From Salvator merianae (Eukaryota; Chordata; Lepidosauria; Squamata; Teiidae), in assembly GCA_003586115.2 (NCBI GenBank), contig QVOM02000025.1:43010522-43074521 (forward strand): a DNA stretch of 64,000 bases. The letters are read 5' to 3'. This document shows, one piece after another, positions 1 through 11,894 of this stretch. Positions within the stretch are counted from its first letter, which is position 1. Every line of letters begins with the position of its first letter. Below the pieces are notes generated by a model. The model was not told the DNA's origin. It ran no database searches and saw only the letters and a program-made list of their open reading frames with translations. A program made the translations under genes and the position numbers.

Positions 1-1649
1 AGCTTTACATGTAGGATAAGCATCAACCCTCAGACTCGTATAGTTGGCTGTATTTGAGTACAATGGCAAGTTTTGGTCTCCAGACTCACAGAATTATACA
101 GCCATTATAACAAGCATTACATAGGAATGCGACTGTTTTAAAAATCTTGCTGCTCCAACTTTCTTCTACAATACAGTTTATAATTCTAATACCAACGAAG
201 AAAGAAGGGTGGCAAAAGATCATGCAGTTTCACCATTGTATTATTTCAAAGAGTGATAAAACAGAACAAAGCTGAAAGCACTTAACTTTGTTAGCTGAAA
301 TTGATAGAAATCATTTTATCAATAGAAAGAGAAAGGAGGGGCAATTCTTCTTACTGCTCACCTCTCCATGCACATTTTTTAAAAATTATTTTAGTATTTT
401 TATGTATTCTCCAAAGTCTTTCAAGTCTCTAGAGTAGACAGAGAGGAAGGCACGATGGGCTGTGGGGGTAGAGAGCATCCTTAAGCAACAGCTGCCTTTC
501 CTAGGAAAGCAGGAATAAGAAATAGTTGTAGTCTATCTAAAATCAAGCTCATTTCAGTTGCATTGTACAGGACTGATTTAAACACCACTAAGCAATTAAT
601 TTACTACAACAAATTCAATGGGTCAGAATAGCATTTATCTTTAATTAGATTACAATTATAATCTTTTGTTGGGGGATACCAAGATAAAAACACAGAAAAA
701 TCTATTTTTTAGAAAGCTTGTTGTCAGAGCAGTTGCAGGCTAAGATCTCCCCCGCAAATCACTAGGGAGGTGAATGTTGGTTGTTCACATAATTATGAGA
801 AACCTGCATACTAAATCTCACCATAACACAACTTAAGAGATTGTTGTTGATTGTGTTCCATGCACACGCAACATAGACACAATGATCAAAACTGAATTCT
901 TCATGTAAGACAATACAGTATATTAAATTCCACTTTATATGTTGTAATCTGCTGTGCTGCTATTTTGCCCATAGGCAAAAAGACATTGTATAGCATTTGG
1001 CAGCACCCTGGAGTTGGTCCAAAGCCTACAAATTGGTGCTTTAGTCCTTTGGATATGTTTAACACAAATGGCCACCAAATCAGCTCTCTTAAACAGCAAC
1101 AAATCTTCTGGAAATGAAACAGGCATGCTGTATAGTTTCTGGTTCTATGCTTGCATTTCAATGTGTCAGAATTAGAGGTTTATCTTCATAAACTTTCCGA
1201 GGTGTCAGACCCTTTGAAAATCTTTCTGGCAATCTCACATCATCCATCTTGAGGCTTTCTATGATATGTAATGTTGCCCTTTAACACAGTGCTTGAAAAC
1301 AGTGATGGCTGGTGCCCACTGATGCTGATAGGCCAAAGATCAAGGAAGTTAAAAGGAAAGCGGTACCAGGGAACAGCATTGTAGAGCCAATAGTTGCTAA
1401 GATATTATAGAGCTATAATTCAATGAAAAATCCTGTGAATATTAGCCCCGATGAACGGTGGATGATGCACCTCTGACTTGAAAGATGTCTAAAGGAGAAC
1501 ACGAGAAGGAACTCAAGTTCTGAGGCTACAGGATGTGGCAAGATGCTGCCCATTTTGCTAGAAGAGACAAGGCCTTCTTTTACTGCAACCTGGTGGTCTT
1601 TTCCCCCTTTATTTTCCTTTCCTCTGATATTTAATTTGGATTGATTTCC

Positions 1650-1733
1650 CCCATTATTTTGCTGAATGACTGAGCTGGAGAAGACTTTTGAGAGGCCCTT
1701 AGAATGCAAGGAGATCAAATAAGTCAATATGAA
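1650..1733 (+). mobile_element. BovB LINE fragment, left of insertion
   Basis: The stretch GAGAAGACTTTTGAGAGGCC followed by TGCAAGGAGATCAAA matches the BovB region just before the conserved CTAAAGGAAATCAACC, which resumes at 2349 after a 615-bp insertion. The left limit is uncertain. Confidence 0.7.
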
Positions 1734-2348
1734 GGGCCTGTTCACACCAGTCTAATATGAGATAAAAATACCATACTAGGCTGCTAAAGATCCAGTGATG
1801 TGGTGACCATTTGCACTGCAAGAGCTAGAACAGTCCCATACCAGTTCACCAGCACTCACAGTGTAAATGGCAGGCCTGAACACCATGACAGTGTGTGGCT
1901 GGATACTGCCATGGTGACCGGGATGAGGCATGCAACTGCACTGTCACACCCACTCACAGCATTCAGACCTGAAAGAGGGTGGAAACATTGCTAAGAGCCA
2001 TCCAGTTGCTCCAGGTCAAGCTACGGACAATGGCCCTTTCTGCACTTGGCCTTATTGTGGATTATATCCCAGAATAGGGACTTGCTATGCGCATGCTAGT
2101 GCAAACTATGAAAGGTCTTGCCCAGGGTCTACCACAGTCTGCACTAGCATGCAGATGGCAGGTCGCTATTCTGAGATATAATCTGGAATACGTCCAAGTG
2201 CAGAAAGGGCCAATGTTTTAGTTGTCCACAGCTAGTAGTGTCTGGGAACAGTTAGAGGCAGTCCCAGACATGGCAGTGGTGTGGGCGTGCAGACAGGCCT
2301 GTCCAGTGACATCTGGAAGTTCACCAAAAGGTAAGTGCAAACAGGCCC
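1734..2348. mobile_element. TIR element A, inserted in BovB
   Basis: The left end GGGCCTGTTCACACC and the inverted right end (GGTAAGTGCAAACAGGCCC on +) form terminal repeats. BovB sequence abuts both ends: GTCAATATGAA on the left, TAAAGGAAATCAACC on the right. GAA/TAA flanks suggest a TAA target duplication with one changed base. There is no transposase ORF. A 180-bp palindromic element interrupts it at 2032-2211. Confidence 0.8.
2032..2211. mobile_element. 180-bp palindromic element, copy 1
   Basis: It starts GGCCCTTTCTGCACTTGG and ends with the inverse. The two arms are near-complementary over about 80 bases each, leaving a short central spacer. It is flanked by AAT on both sides (2029-2031, 2212-2214). 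Relative to the copy at 29162 it lies in the opposite orientation. It sits inside TIR element A. Confidence 0.88.
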
Positions 2349-2640
2349 TAAAGGAAATCAACCATGACTGGAAGGACAAATACTGAAGCTGAATCTCAGA
2401 TACTTTGGCCACATAATGAGAAGACAAGACTCATTGGAAAAGACTGAAGCTGGGAAAGATTGAAGGCAAAAGGACGGGGTGGTGGTGGCAAAAGATGAAA
2501 TGGAGAGATAGTGTCATAGAAGCAATGAACATTAGCTTGGGCAGATTCCAGGAGACAGTAGAGGACAGCAGAGTCTGCTGAGCTATGTTTCATGGGATCA
2601 TGAAGAGTTGGACACAACTTAAGAACAACATGACTGAATT
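2349..2640 (+). mobile_element. BovB (RTE-clade) LINE 3' end
   Basis: It begins TAAAGGAAATCAACC and reads ACTTTGGCCACATAATGAGA, GACTCATTGGAAAAGACT, GTTTCATGGGATCATGAAGA and GTTGGACACAACTTAAGAAC, the BovB 3' end. Translated pieces include LRYFGHIMRRQDSLEKT. Many stops and indels mark it as an old copy. BovB is abundant in squamates and ruminants and known for horizontal transfer, which supports the reptile assignment. Confidence 0.88.
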
Positions 2641-3080
2641 ATTTTCTCTTCTGCTACCTGAGTTGCTAAACTTCTGCTTTGAAAATATTCCTTATTCTGT
2701 TTTCTCAGTTTTCCTCATAAAGTTTCTGCTTTATGAATGATAAAAAGAATAGCAGTAGTAGAAATCCATAAATATTCTCTTACTTTGAGATTTCATACTT
2801 CCCATATTTTAAGTCCTGTTTGGCCTCCCATATCTCTTTTCTTAATGCCTTAAGAATTTGAGCAGAGATATGTTCATTTTCAGTTGCAACACAGGGAATA
2901 GTTGGTTTTAAATGTTGCACCAAAAAAGAACAAGTCTAGTTATGATGAATAGGATAATTAATTGTAGTAGCAGTAGCAGCAATTGAGATAATAATAACAT
3001 TGCTAATAACTAATAACCGCCAAGTATCACAATATGGTAGGTTTCATTATAGTTACCATTTCTCTGCTTCTGAACAGATA

Positions 3081-3540
3081 GGTCTGTTCTGCACTTACCC
3101 TTAAGCTGGTCCAAAAAGGGGTGCAGAGGCCTCCCTTCCACATGGTGGATTGGCTTAAGAGGAGGCCATGCCCCCTGCTAGCACACTCCATCCGCATTAG
3201 ACAGAACATAGTCCAGCCTAGATGGCCAAAATGGCCACTTAGACTGGGATACCAGTAGACCCTTTTAGAGAGGTCTACCAGTGATCCAGGGGCCACTTGA
3301 ACAAAACAGGAAGACTTGTGGAAGGGTGCATGTCTCGTTGTTCCAGTTTAGCAGGAGGATCCATTTTGGCTGCACACCAAATTGTGCCACTGAAATGGGT
3401 CCCCCTGGGGTTCTGAGGCCAGAAACCTTTGTTCCTGGCCATTGGAGCCTTCACAGCAGACTCCAAAGCTTGTATGAGCTTTGGAGCAGTGTGGAGCATC
3501 TTGAAGGCTGTCCTGGAACAGGTTGTCCATTTTGGAGCCC
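3081..3540. mobile_element. TIR element B (right end unresolved)
   Basis: Left end GGTCTGTTCTGCACTTACCC. The interior includes CCAGTAGACC...AGAGGTCTACCAG (an internal palindrome) and CTGAAATGGGTCCCCCTGG, shared with elements C, L, M and N. No convincing right terminal repeat was found. The 125-codon ORF here (3281-3658) is taken as chance. Confidence 0.6.
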
Positions 3541-4469
3541 CACCTTTGATTTCGAGGAAGTCTTAGAAAGACAAGAAATAAGGCGTAAGTTAGAGTCTTA
3601 CTTGTCCTGCCTCGCTGATTTTACTGCACGAGTCACCATTTTTCAATCCAACATATGAAAAATGATACAATATCCCTTGTAGAATACAGAAACCACCATG
3701 CCATGCAAATCTCATTAGGGGACGTCATGCTATTGTTGTCTTTCCCCAACTGCCAACAGTTGCACTTTATGCTAGCAACTACAAATAGAGGCTTTCATAC
3801 TCTGAAACAGTGCTATACAATGGAATGTCAGGATTCACTGACCATGTAAAAGTATGGTCATCCCTCATACCACAAAGGAAGTTCTATAGCTCCAACATCT
3901 GTTGCAGCAACACTTTGAGATGATAACTCAAAGACCTACTGGCATCTGAAAAAGGGCCACAAACCACCCAAAGCCTTTAAGTTCTTGAGAAATCCCTAAA
4001 AAGAAGTCCCACGCTAACACTGAGGCCAATCAACTACATCACAGGGTAAAACTTCAAGACAGAAAAATATCAGTACTCAGTCTCTACATGGAGTATTATG
4101 AGGTTCTTTCCTTTTTTCTTTCTCAAACCTATTTTCCCAACCTTTGTTTGATATGAACTCAGGGCAGCTTACAATAAGACTTCAATCTAGAAACAGAACA
4201 AATTATCAATTAAAATAGCAATTCAGCTATTATTAATTCAACAGCAGATCATATAATGAAAGTCAACAAAATAAGCACAAGGTGCATCAGTGTCAATGCT
4301 ACTTCACAGTAATTAACCTCTACACACAGTCCCAAAAACAGTCTTTAAAGTTCTTCTCGGGTGAAGACAATGTAAGAAACAATCTTACTTCATACAGGGG
4401 GGGCTCCACAGTAAAGCTACTACCAAAAATACAGTCTTGTTCTGAACCTCTGTCTCCTGAGCCTCACTA

Positions 4470-4690
4470 GACAACCAATGACTAATCAATCTGCTTCATT
4501 CAATCTATCCAACCTCAATGTACAAGTCGTTTCTGCTGGCCCTCATCCAGTCCATTACAGTCTACAGACAATCTTGACAGCTTTTCCTGGTGTTACAGAA
4601 AGATGCAGCTGGATGACATCAGCATGCTGGTTACAATTGGCACTGGCCAGTGGCTTCATACAGATGCTAAATTCAATCAGTTACAGAACT
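4470..4690 (-). mobile_element. Second L2/CR1-type RT fragment
   Basis: The minus strand reads FSICMKPLA, HADVIQLHLSVTPGKAV and TCTLRLDRLNEAD, a degraded repeat of the MKPLG-YADD-Q-L region. Order along the strand shows it is a separate copy from the 5040-6420 element. Confidence 0.7.
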
Positions 4691-5039
4691 TCCCAAATGC
4701 CAGGAGGTCAAGAAATGGTTCTCCCAGTGCTAGGTACTGGAAACAATAATTTAAGCAGAAGGTGAATTGCTAAAAAACAAATCACAACTCTCAGCTTCAC
4801 CTCACAGGCTTAACAGTTGCTCCAGTTTATTCATTTATTCAAATTTACTTCCTACCATGTGTCCATAAGTCTCAGGGTTGGTTATATAATGAAGATAGTA
4901 CAAACATACAATTACAGAGTTTATGAAAGCATCAAAATTTTAGCAGAAGAAAATATATTAAAATAGTGCAATGAAGGGTTACGACTTCACTGATCATCTA
5001 AAGTATATAAACATGGTGTTTCACACACCTCTGAACAAG

Positions 5040-5634
5040 GTCATTCTATAGCCTTGGAGCTATCACAGAAAAGATCCATCCATGAACGCCCACAACTTGA
5101 GATACAGCATAGCCCACTAGTAGTCAGACCACTGCATTTTCCACTACCTGTATCTTCTGGATTGTGTTCAAGTGCTGCCTCCAATATGGTGCCACTACTA
5201 TAGTCCAGTCTGGAAGTTATAAGACCATGGATCATTGTTATCAAACTATTTCTGTTTACAAAGAGCTAAAGTTAACAAATCTGCCAGAGCCAGTAATGAA
5301 AACTTTTAAGCATCACCATCTGAGTATCAAATGATAGAGATGAATCTAGGAGTTCCAGTTCCTCCAAACTATGCTCTATTCCTTTTGTGGGAGCACATTT
5401 CTGTCAAGAACAAGCTGTTTCCTTATTTCCTGGATTTAAGAACTAGGACACAATTTTGTCTGAATTCAACCACAATTAAAGACATATAATATGTCTTTAT
5501 TATATCAAATTTATTAGTTGAAATTCAGCCTATTATGATCTCTAGGCAACCGTCAAGTATTACAAATGTTTCTCCTAATTCAGATGAAATGCATATGCTG
5601 AATGTCATCAACATATTGATGGTACCTCACTCCA
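5040..5634 (-). mobile_element. L2/CR1-type LINE reverse transcriptase, YVDD part
   Basis: Read on the minus strand from 5634: VRYHQYVDDIQHMHF, holding the two catalytic aspartates of RT, then decaying with stops. MIHGLITSRLDYSSG at about 5200-5244 is the conserved block further toward the C-terminus of this family. It continues the fragment at 6176-6420. Confidence 0.82.
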
Positions 5635-6175
5635 GCCGCCTTTCTGCAATCGCCTGTCTATGGCCCAAACCAGTGGCTCTGCACCCAACCAGGCTGCTGG
5701 TTTGGACCATGGAAAGGCTTGATTTGGAACAGCGCTGTCTGCCTGATGGTACTGCTCCAGACCAGTCCCCGCCCCAGCCTTGAAACTCATATGAGTTTTG
5801 GAGCTGGGCTCCAAGTGCTCCAAAGGGCTAGGAATGAAAGTTCCTAGCCTCAGAGCTACTGGGGAACCCATTTTGGTAGTGTGCTTTGATGTGTCACTGA
5901 AATGGGTCCCCCAGTAGTCAGGAACACAGAGGCGTGCTTTCATCATATCTTTGTGTTCCAGTCTAGGCTATGCTGGTCCACTGGCAGACCTTGATGTTGA
6001 GATCTACCAATAATGCTGTTCAGGGCTTCCTTGATCAAGATTAGGCTCCAGCACAGACAGAGTGTACCACTGATGGGCAGTGCCTCACAGATCTGCAGTA
6101 ACATCTAGATCAATGCGGCCCTGAAGTGGACTCTATAGCCCCTTGTTCTAGATGTAAGGTAAGTGCAAAAAGGGC
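5635..6175. mobile_element. TIR element C, inserted in LINE RT
   Basis: Ends GCCGCCTTTCTGCAA (left) and AAGTGCAAAAAGGGC (right). CCA lies on both sides (5632-5634, 6176-6178). Removing the element plus one CCA rejoins the LINE frame as RRSG-VRYHQYVDD, which fixes both the boundaries and the 3-bp duplication. The interior shares CTCCAAAG, ATGGGTCCCCC and TAGGAA blocks with the elements at 3081 and 53727, in reverse orientation. Confidence 0.88.
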
Positions 6176-6420
6176 CCAGACCTCCTCACAACTGTTCCCA
6201 ATGGCTTCATACAAATATTAAATAGCATGGAAGATATGATCAATTGCTCAGGAATCCAGGGATTATTTTCCAGGGTGCTGAACAAAAATCTCCACATTGC
6301 TGTCTGGTATTGGACACCATTAGTAACAAAACTGCTAGCAATCAAGGAATGCTTTAACAGTGTGAAATTTTCCATATTCCCCTTGATGAAGGCCACTGAC
6401 CAGGGTAAATGTAGCTGTTA
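6176..6420 (-). mobile_element. L2/CR1-type LINE reverse transcriptase, upstream part
   Basis: The minus-strand frame reads SSMLFNICMKPLGTVVRRSG, the RT segment just before the catalytic aspartates in L2/CR1-type LINEs. It stops at 6176 where a 541-bp TIR element begins and resumes at 5634. The limit at high coordinates is approximate. Confidence 0.82.
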
Positions 6421-6429
6421 TAAAACTAT

Positions 6430-7370
6430 GAATTTATCTAGTTCCTGCCAGCAGTGGCCTGTGGCTTTAAGGGTGGGTGTTCGTAACTCATAGGAAGTTG
6501 GCAATCGCTGTTCACCAGGCCTCTGGGCCTCTGTACTGCTGCAGCTGCAACAATATGGAAGCCCGGAGGCCCCACGAACAGTGATCACTCACTTCCCACA
6601 GGTTACAAACACCTGCCCGTAAAGCCACAGGTCTCTGCTGGTTCCTGCACTACTTCTAGATAGCAGCTGACTGACCAACTTTCCTCAACCATTGTGTCCC
6701 AATAACTGTCTGGTCTCCAGGTTCAGAGAGCACTTCTTCAGGAGGGTTTTGCTTCCTTTAGCCTCTCATTACCACCTCCTTCCTCAAGGATGCACTTACT
6801 ACTCTTCAAACATAATCCAATAGACGTTCTCAACTTTCTTTCCCCAGCTGAAAAGACATAATTGTGTGAACTTTGTCCACATTCTTGGGATGTAACATCT
6901 GAAACTTAATCACATGAAACAGAGTCCAGTACTTTCCCAATAATGTTCTCAGGATCTTCTACAATTGCTGTTTTGCTCCTGAAGGAAATGGAGGGAGTGC
7001 TCCAAAATAATCCTATCAAATGCCTTCCATCCCTCAGGGTTTCATATCATCACTGGGGCCTTGGAAGGAGCATCACCCATTAAGTTTGATGAATCCACTA
7101 GGGCTTTCAGGAATCCATCAGATTCCCTAATTCCCAGAAGTAGCTATTACTTTGGCCAGAGCAAGAGATGCCACTTATTGGGTCAAGTTACTACAAACAA
7201 TTTTATAAGAAGAAACAACTTTAATTATTCTCTAATAGCTCTAATAAATCTGAGAAATCACAAACAGTATTTTTCTGATAAAGCATATTTTGCTACACAT
7301 ATTACACTGTGTACAATACATAAGCAATTGAAAGTATAAATAATTGTAATGTGTTACTATTTTGCAATAT
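6430..7370. other. No recognised feature
   Basis: Mixed-composition intron 2 sequence between the LINE fragment and HHIP exon 2. A GC-richer patch near 6520-6620 may be repeat-derived. No coding or RNA signal seen. Confidence 0.5.
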
Positions 7371-7376
7371 TTTTAC

Positions 7377-7569
7377 CTGGTATGTGACCTCTGCAAGTGT
7401 AATAGAAATCTTTACAATAATCCTTGCACAGGAAAGGAAGGACTAGTTCTCTTTCCAATGCTTCTTTCTCAGATGAGTAGAATAGATTCTGAGCATTCGG
7501 CGAACACTGTGCACATTTGATTTCTTGCAGCAGCTTCATACATTCTGTGTTGTTGGTAACAGAAAAGAT
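7377..7569 (-). CDS. HHIP: HHIP coding exon 2 (Cys-rich domain)
   Basis: This exon encodes 64 residues plus the first base of a glycine codon. It starts IFSVTNNTEC, continues through KCAQCSP, FLCKDYCKDFYYTC and ends RGHIP(G). It carries six cysteines of the Frizzled-like Cys-rich domain and an N-N-T glycosylation sequon near its start. The acceptor is a pyrimidine-rich tract ending TTGCAG|ATC (AG at 7571-7570). The donor is CCAG|GTAAAA (GT at 7376-7375), phase 1. The length of 193 bp equals the corresponding stretch of the human protein as I remember it, without indels. Phase 0 at its start matches the phase-0 donor of exon 1, so the two exons join in frame. Confidence 0.95.
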
Positions 7570-9448
7570 CTGCAAGCCACAAACCAGAGACATATAAGCT
7601 TTCCTGTCTTCTCCAAAAAGAACTGTGAACTAATGCAAAAAATAAATAAAATTATGCTAGTTTAAGCAGGACGGTTAGATATACATACATGCAAAAGCAA
7701 AAATGTCACAATTTTGGCATTAGCATTACAATAATAATAATAAAAATACTTCAGTGAAATAATGTACAATGAATAACCTGATATATGCACATTTAGGAGT
7801 TTTTCCCTATGAAATTAAAATCTCTTATCTCTTGCTCAGGCTGTGAAAAAATACCACTGTTCTCAAGACTGTGACGTTACACCTTGTATATCGCACCAAC
7901 GTGCTGTCAGATTTCTCTAACACTCCACAAGTTATACTTAACCACAAGAACTTTTTGTCTGCACTTGCTTTGCCAAAGGTGTGCAAGTTTTAGGCTTCCC
8001 CTTCCAATGAAGTAATTTGAATACATATAAGAAACAGAAGGCTAGATATGCAAAGACCAAGCAGCAGAGAAGAAGACAGTAACATGAGAACACAACAGCC
8101 ATGGAAGGTAGTGGACTGTTTTTGCTGGAGGGATTTAAACAGATATTGGATAGCTACTAATTACCTATCAGAATTGGACTCAATGGTTCTGCATAAAGTT
8201 CAAATTTACCTCAGTTTGTACATAGTTTGCTAGTCAATTAGATTTTATAATTGTGAAATCAGGGGTGTCCACATGCCTGCACTTCCTGCATGCACTTTGC
8301 ACAGCCCATCTACCCTCCTCCAGACCTTAACACAACTGTAAGGTAAAGGATACAAAGCAACTAAGAAGGCTTCAATGGTAGATAACTAGGTTATCAACCA
8401 GATTACCACTGTGCCATAAACAGAAAAAGTTCAGTGTGAGTGAGATTAAGGAGGGATGGAGAACATACATAACCCAATTCACAGCCTTCATGAAACAGCA
8501 CTCTAGATGACTTTTGACCTAAGTAAAGGACTTGGAAGAGTAGTAGATGGAAGACTGGATCTTCTAGAACCTTAGGTAATAATAAACTGTGCCTCCCCAT
8601 CCCCTACCCATGAACCACAGGGATTAGAAACACGATATAGACCAAAGATACAATGTGCATTAACCTTTTATTACCAGCATTTTGATAGATATGAACTGGT
8701 TTGTTGTGTATGCGCGTGTAAGCTCAGTTGCTAGGTTACACTTGGCGGTTTATGTTTCAGCTGCACTAAAACTGAGATTAGCACTGCAAGTGATTAGTCT
8801 GCATGCCAACATGCAAATTCATGCTAAAAGGTTAAGACTGAGGCATGGGCGTAACTACCTTTGGCCAAGACTGGCTTTTTGGCCAGGGTTCCAGTAATCA
8901 AAGGAAACTGCAACCGCTACAATTGGCTGACTGCTCTGAATGTGTTTGGTTTGACTGGCTCTATCATGTTGTATATTAACGGCCTCAATCATTATCATCT
9001 AGGGTCCCCATCATGCATACTTTGCCATTGGGCCATTCTATCCTAGCTACATCCCTGGATGGGAAAAAAAACTGCTATGACAACTGAACTGATATCTCTT
9101 GTAATGTTGAAAGCATCAGCTGTGGCAAGTTAATACACATAATAGGTAAGCCACTATGCTGCTATATCAGATCACAATCCCTGTCATTAGTATGTAATCT
9201 ACAGGAGTATGAGTATTGTTCTGTAGATATGTGCATGCCCCCCAGTTTTGGGGTACGTCTCAAATACAGCTGAGCCCCAGCATTTCCTAGTTAGCTCAGG
9301 GTACTTTATGGAATACTGGACAGATCAGGTCCTGCTTGGCTCACCCAAGTAGCAAATTGCTGTGTTTATTTGCAAAATGCCTCCCATGCCTCTGCAGATT
9401 CTCAGCTAGAGGATAAACAAAGGACTTAGCCTAAGAAGAGAGAAGCAT

Positions 9449-9830
9449 ATGGCATCTTTTGTGGTTGCTATAAAAAGGCTACAGAGTCCACAAAAATACC
9501 ATGAAGACACCATAAAAGGCTGTGGTGGCCACAAAAGTATCAGGAAAACACCAGAGTGCTTCTGCAGCCTTTCAGAACCACTTCAGAGTACTTTGGTGGC
9601 CACAGCAGACCTTTACAGAAGCTGTAAAACACCATCAGGGCTACAAAAGTGTCACAAAGCTGTTGTAAAAGGTCACCAGAGGCTTTTACAGCCACTTTAC
9701 AACACCTTTGGGATATGGTGACCTTTTAGGGCTCCTCCAAAGAGCTGCAGTGGCTGAAAAAGTGCCACAGAGTAGCCTTAAAGGGCTACTATGGCCTTTT
9801 ATGAGGCCTCGTGAAGTTGGCTCACTAGAA
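9449..9830. repeat. Degenerate low-complexity repeat with hairpins
   Basis: Variants of AAAGGCT, GTGGCCACAAAAGT and AGTGCCACAAAG recur every few tens of bases, in both orientations. One inverted pair is exact: AAAAGGTCACC at 9667-9677 and GGTGACCTTTT at 9717-9727. It looks like a diverged tandem array. No coding interpretation is convincing despite two open frames. Confidence 0.6.
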
Positions 9831-10765
9831 GGCAAGCCTCAAATTCAATGTCCAGCTGGAGCAGTAGCAAGCCTGGCTCAGTACATATCTACTGTAATGA
9901 TTATAACAGCATGATAAAAATTAGCAAGCTGTTTAAACCTGAATGCTGGTTATACTGCGATCTTTATAAAGACTCTATGGAAAGACAGGGTTGCAATAGG
10001 TTCTCCGTGTCTTTCCTATTTACTGTTACCTTAAAAATCAGAAAACATGTACCAATATATCTAATCCAAATGGTTGCAGCAGTCCTGCAGAGCTACAGTA
10101 CGTACTAAATAAGGTTATCTATTTTTAATATCAATAATTAGTTTGTATAAAGTAAAAGTGGATCATATGTTCTAACAGAATCCATTAAAAATCAGAGCAC
10201 AATTTCATGCAATGAAGTACACCTTTCCAATTCTTTTCCTCCTCTTCCCAACCATCTCCCCACCTTGGGTTTGGCAGTTGTCCCGGTAGCGAACAGTGAA
10301 ATTTATGCTAATTCAGAGCAATTATGGCTATGGTGTGTAAAAAGAAACAAGAAATATAATTTACAATTCTACTTGAGGATTGTTATACTCCAGCATTATC
10401 TAGGTTTATAAACCCATGATTTTCATTTTTCTGAGCATTTACTAAAGGCTCAGTGAAGTGAAATTTAGATAGTTAGGGCAGCACAGTACAGTGACAGAGA
10501 CTTTGCAATAATCTAGGTTCTTGCTTAGGTTTGATGAAGGCACAAAGCTGGGCAGGTTAGAGAAGCAAGTGGCTGAAAATGCATTACTATAGGATGCTAC
10601 TAAAAAGGTAACTCAAGTGCAACCTAGTATTCATAGAATACACTTTAAAAATTTGTACATGCATACAAATACCAGGATTTCACATTAAGTCAAACCACAT
10701 ATTCACCAATTTTTATTATACTAGAATCTAAATCTAGCCTACATCCTTAAAAATCAGATGAATAT

Positions 10766-10812
<47 letters not shown>

Positions 10813-10820
10813 GAAAGAAA
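10766..10820 (+). repeat. (GAAA)n microsatellite
   Basis: About 13 near-perfect GAAA units in HHIP intron 1; polypurine on the + strand. Confidence 0.97.
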
Positions 10821-11481
10821 ATCAGCTGCCAGTTCTAGACTGAGTGTTTAATTACCATTAACTCCAAATCAGTCTACAGTCAACCTCAAAGAACAATAAA
10901 AACCACATTATTTAACCACAACAATATTTCTGCATTTAGCATCTGGAATAGAATCTGAATGAATGTGTAATATATAAAATTGGGAGCTATCTTCTTTCTA
11001 AAAAAACTTAATTTATAATCAAAGTAGAGTTCAACAGAAATCAGGAACCACTAACTTGATGATGAAATATTCACTTTTGCCAGCTGTTTCCCTAGCATCA
11101 CACTGACAGATCTGCATTTATCAACATAAATTTCATCAAGATAAGGGAAACATAAAACATGGGTGACCTTTACATTAAAAGGTCCCATGAAAAGTCTGGA
11201 GCAGCAGAATCTGGCTAGTGCAAAGTTCCAATGAGTTTACTGCAGCATTCATCAATCTCAATGCCACCTAGATACTTTGGATCACATCAGCTCTAGCCAC
11301 CATGATTACTATGCTGGTTGGGACTAATAGGTTTTGTAATTCAAAACATCTAGAGGGTTCCAAGATGGCCACAATTAGCATAGAAATATCACAGAATCTC
11401 TTAGCTCTTGCCTTAGGAATATAATCCTGCCTGTTTGCACTGTACAGCCTAGAATGGTATAACAAGGGTAAAGTTCAAGCA

Positions 11482-11836
11482 GGCCCCTTCACTTTTAATG
11501 TGAACTGGTGAAGAAATCAACTTTGTGTCACACATGCACCCATCAAGTCTTCACACTCTTGCATGAGACTGCTGTGAACCCCTCTCCTCTTCTGCCCATC
11601 CCATGTATAGCTGCAGTGGGAAGTCTTCTACCAGGCATAACTAGCTTTGGAAATGCAATTTTCTCAAGGGTTACTGTTCTAACATGGAATGAACCCCACA
11701 GTGCAGACACATTGAAAGGAGAAAGGACATACAGCAACCCAGTCTGCTCCTGATTGCATGGATCACCACGCAATGCAGATGCATTTGCCTAGTGAGCGTG
11801 CAGATGCTCACTAGGCAACAAATGCGAAAAGGCCCC
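11482..11836. mobile_element. TIR element D
   Basis: Left end GGCCCCTTCACTTTT; right end AAATGCGAAAAGGCCCC. Near its right end is a 13-bp perfect hairpin: TTGCCTAGTGAGC at 11785-11797 and its inverse at 11806-11818. No coding capacity. Confidence 0.65.
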
Positions 11837-11875
11837 CAATTGCTACTTCTTCTATTCAAGACAGTAAGCAAAGGA

Positions 11876-11894
11876 GGGGAGGGGAGGGGAGGGG
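11876..11894 (+). repeat. (GGGGA)n, G-quadruplex-type motif
   Basis: Four GGGG runs separated by single A bases on the + strand satisfy the usual G-quadruplex pattern. It lies 40 bp right of TIR element D. Confidence 0.9.

Larger units (their letters stand above)
1..7376 (-). other. HHIP: HHIP intron 2 (partial, runs off window)
   Basis: Sequence downstream of exon 2 in HHIP orientation. I looked for the expected exon 3 start (FLQTTADEFCFYY-like) on the minus strand by eye and did not find it, so the intron probably continues past position 1. It holds the BovB and L2/CR1-type LINE pieces with nested TIR elements listed separately. Positions 1-1640, 6430-7370 and the short gaps between elements show nothing I recognise. 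Confidence 0.75.

Noticed and set aside
1413..1745. 110-codon minus ORF
   Set aside because: Partly antisense to the BovB fragment and crosses the element A boundary.
3281..3658. 125-codon plus ORF
   Set aside because: Lies within TIR element B, whose relatives elsewhere in the window do not keep the frame.
1..7376. HHIP exon 3
   Set aside because: Searched by eye on the minus strand for the expected FLQTTADEFCFYY-type start and found nothing; it likely lies outside the window.
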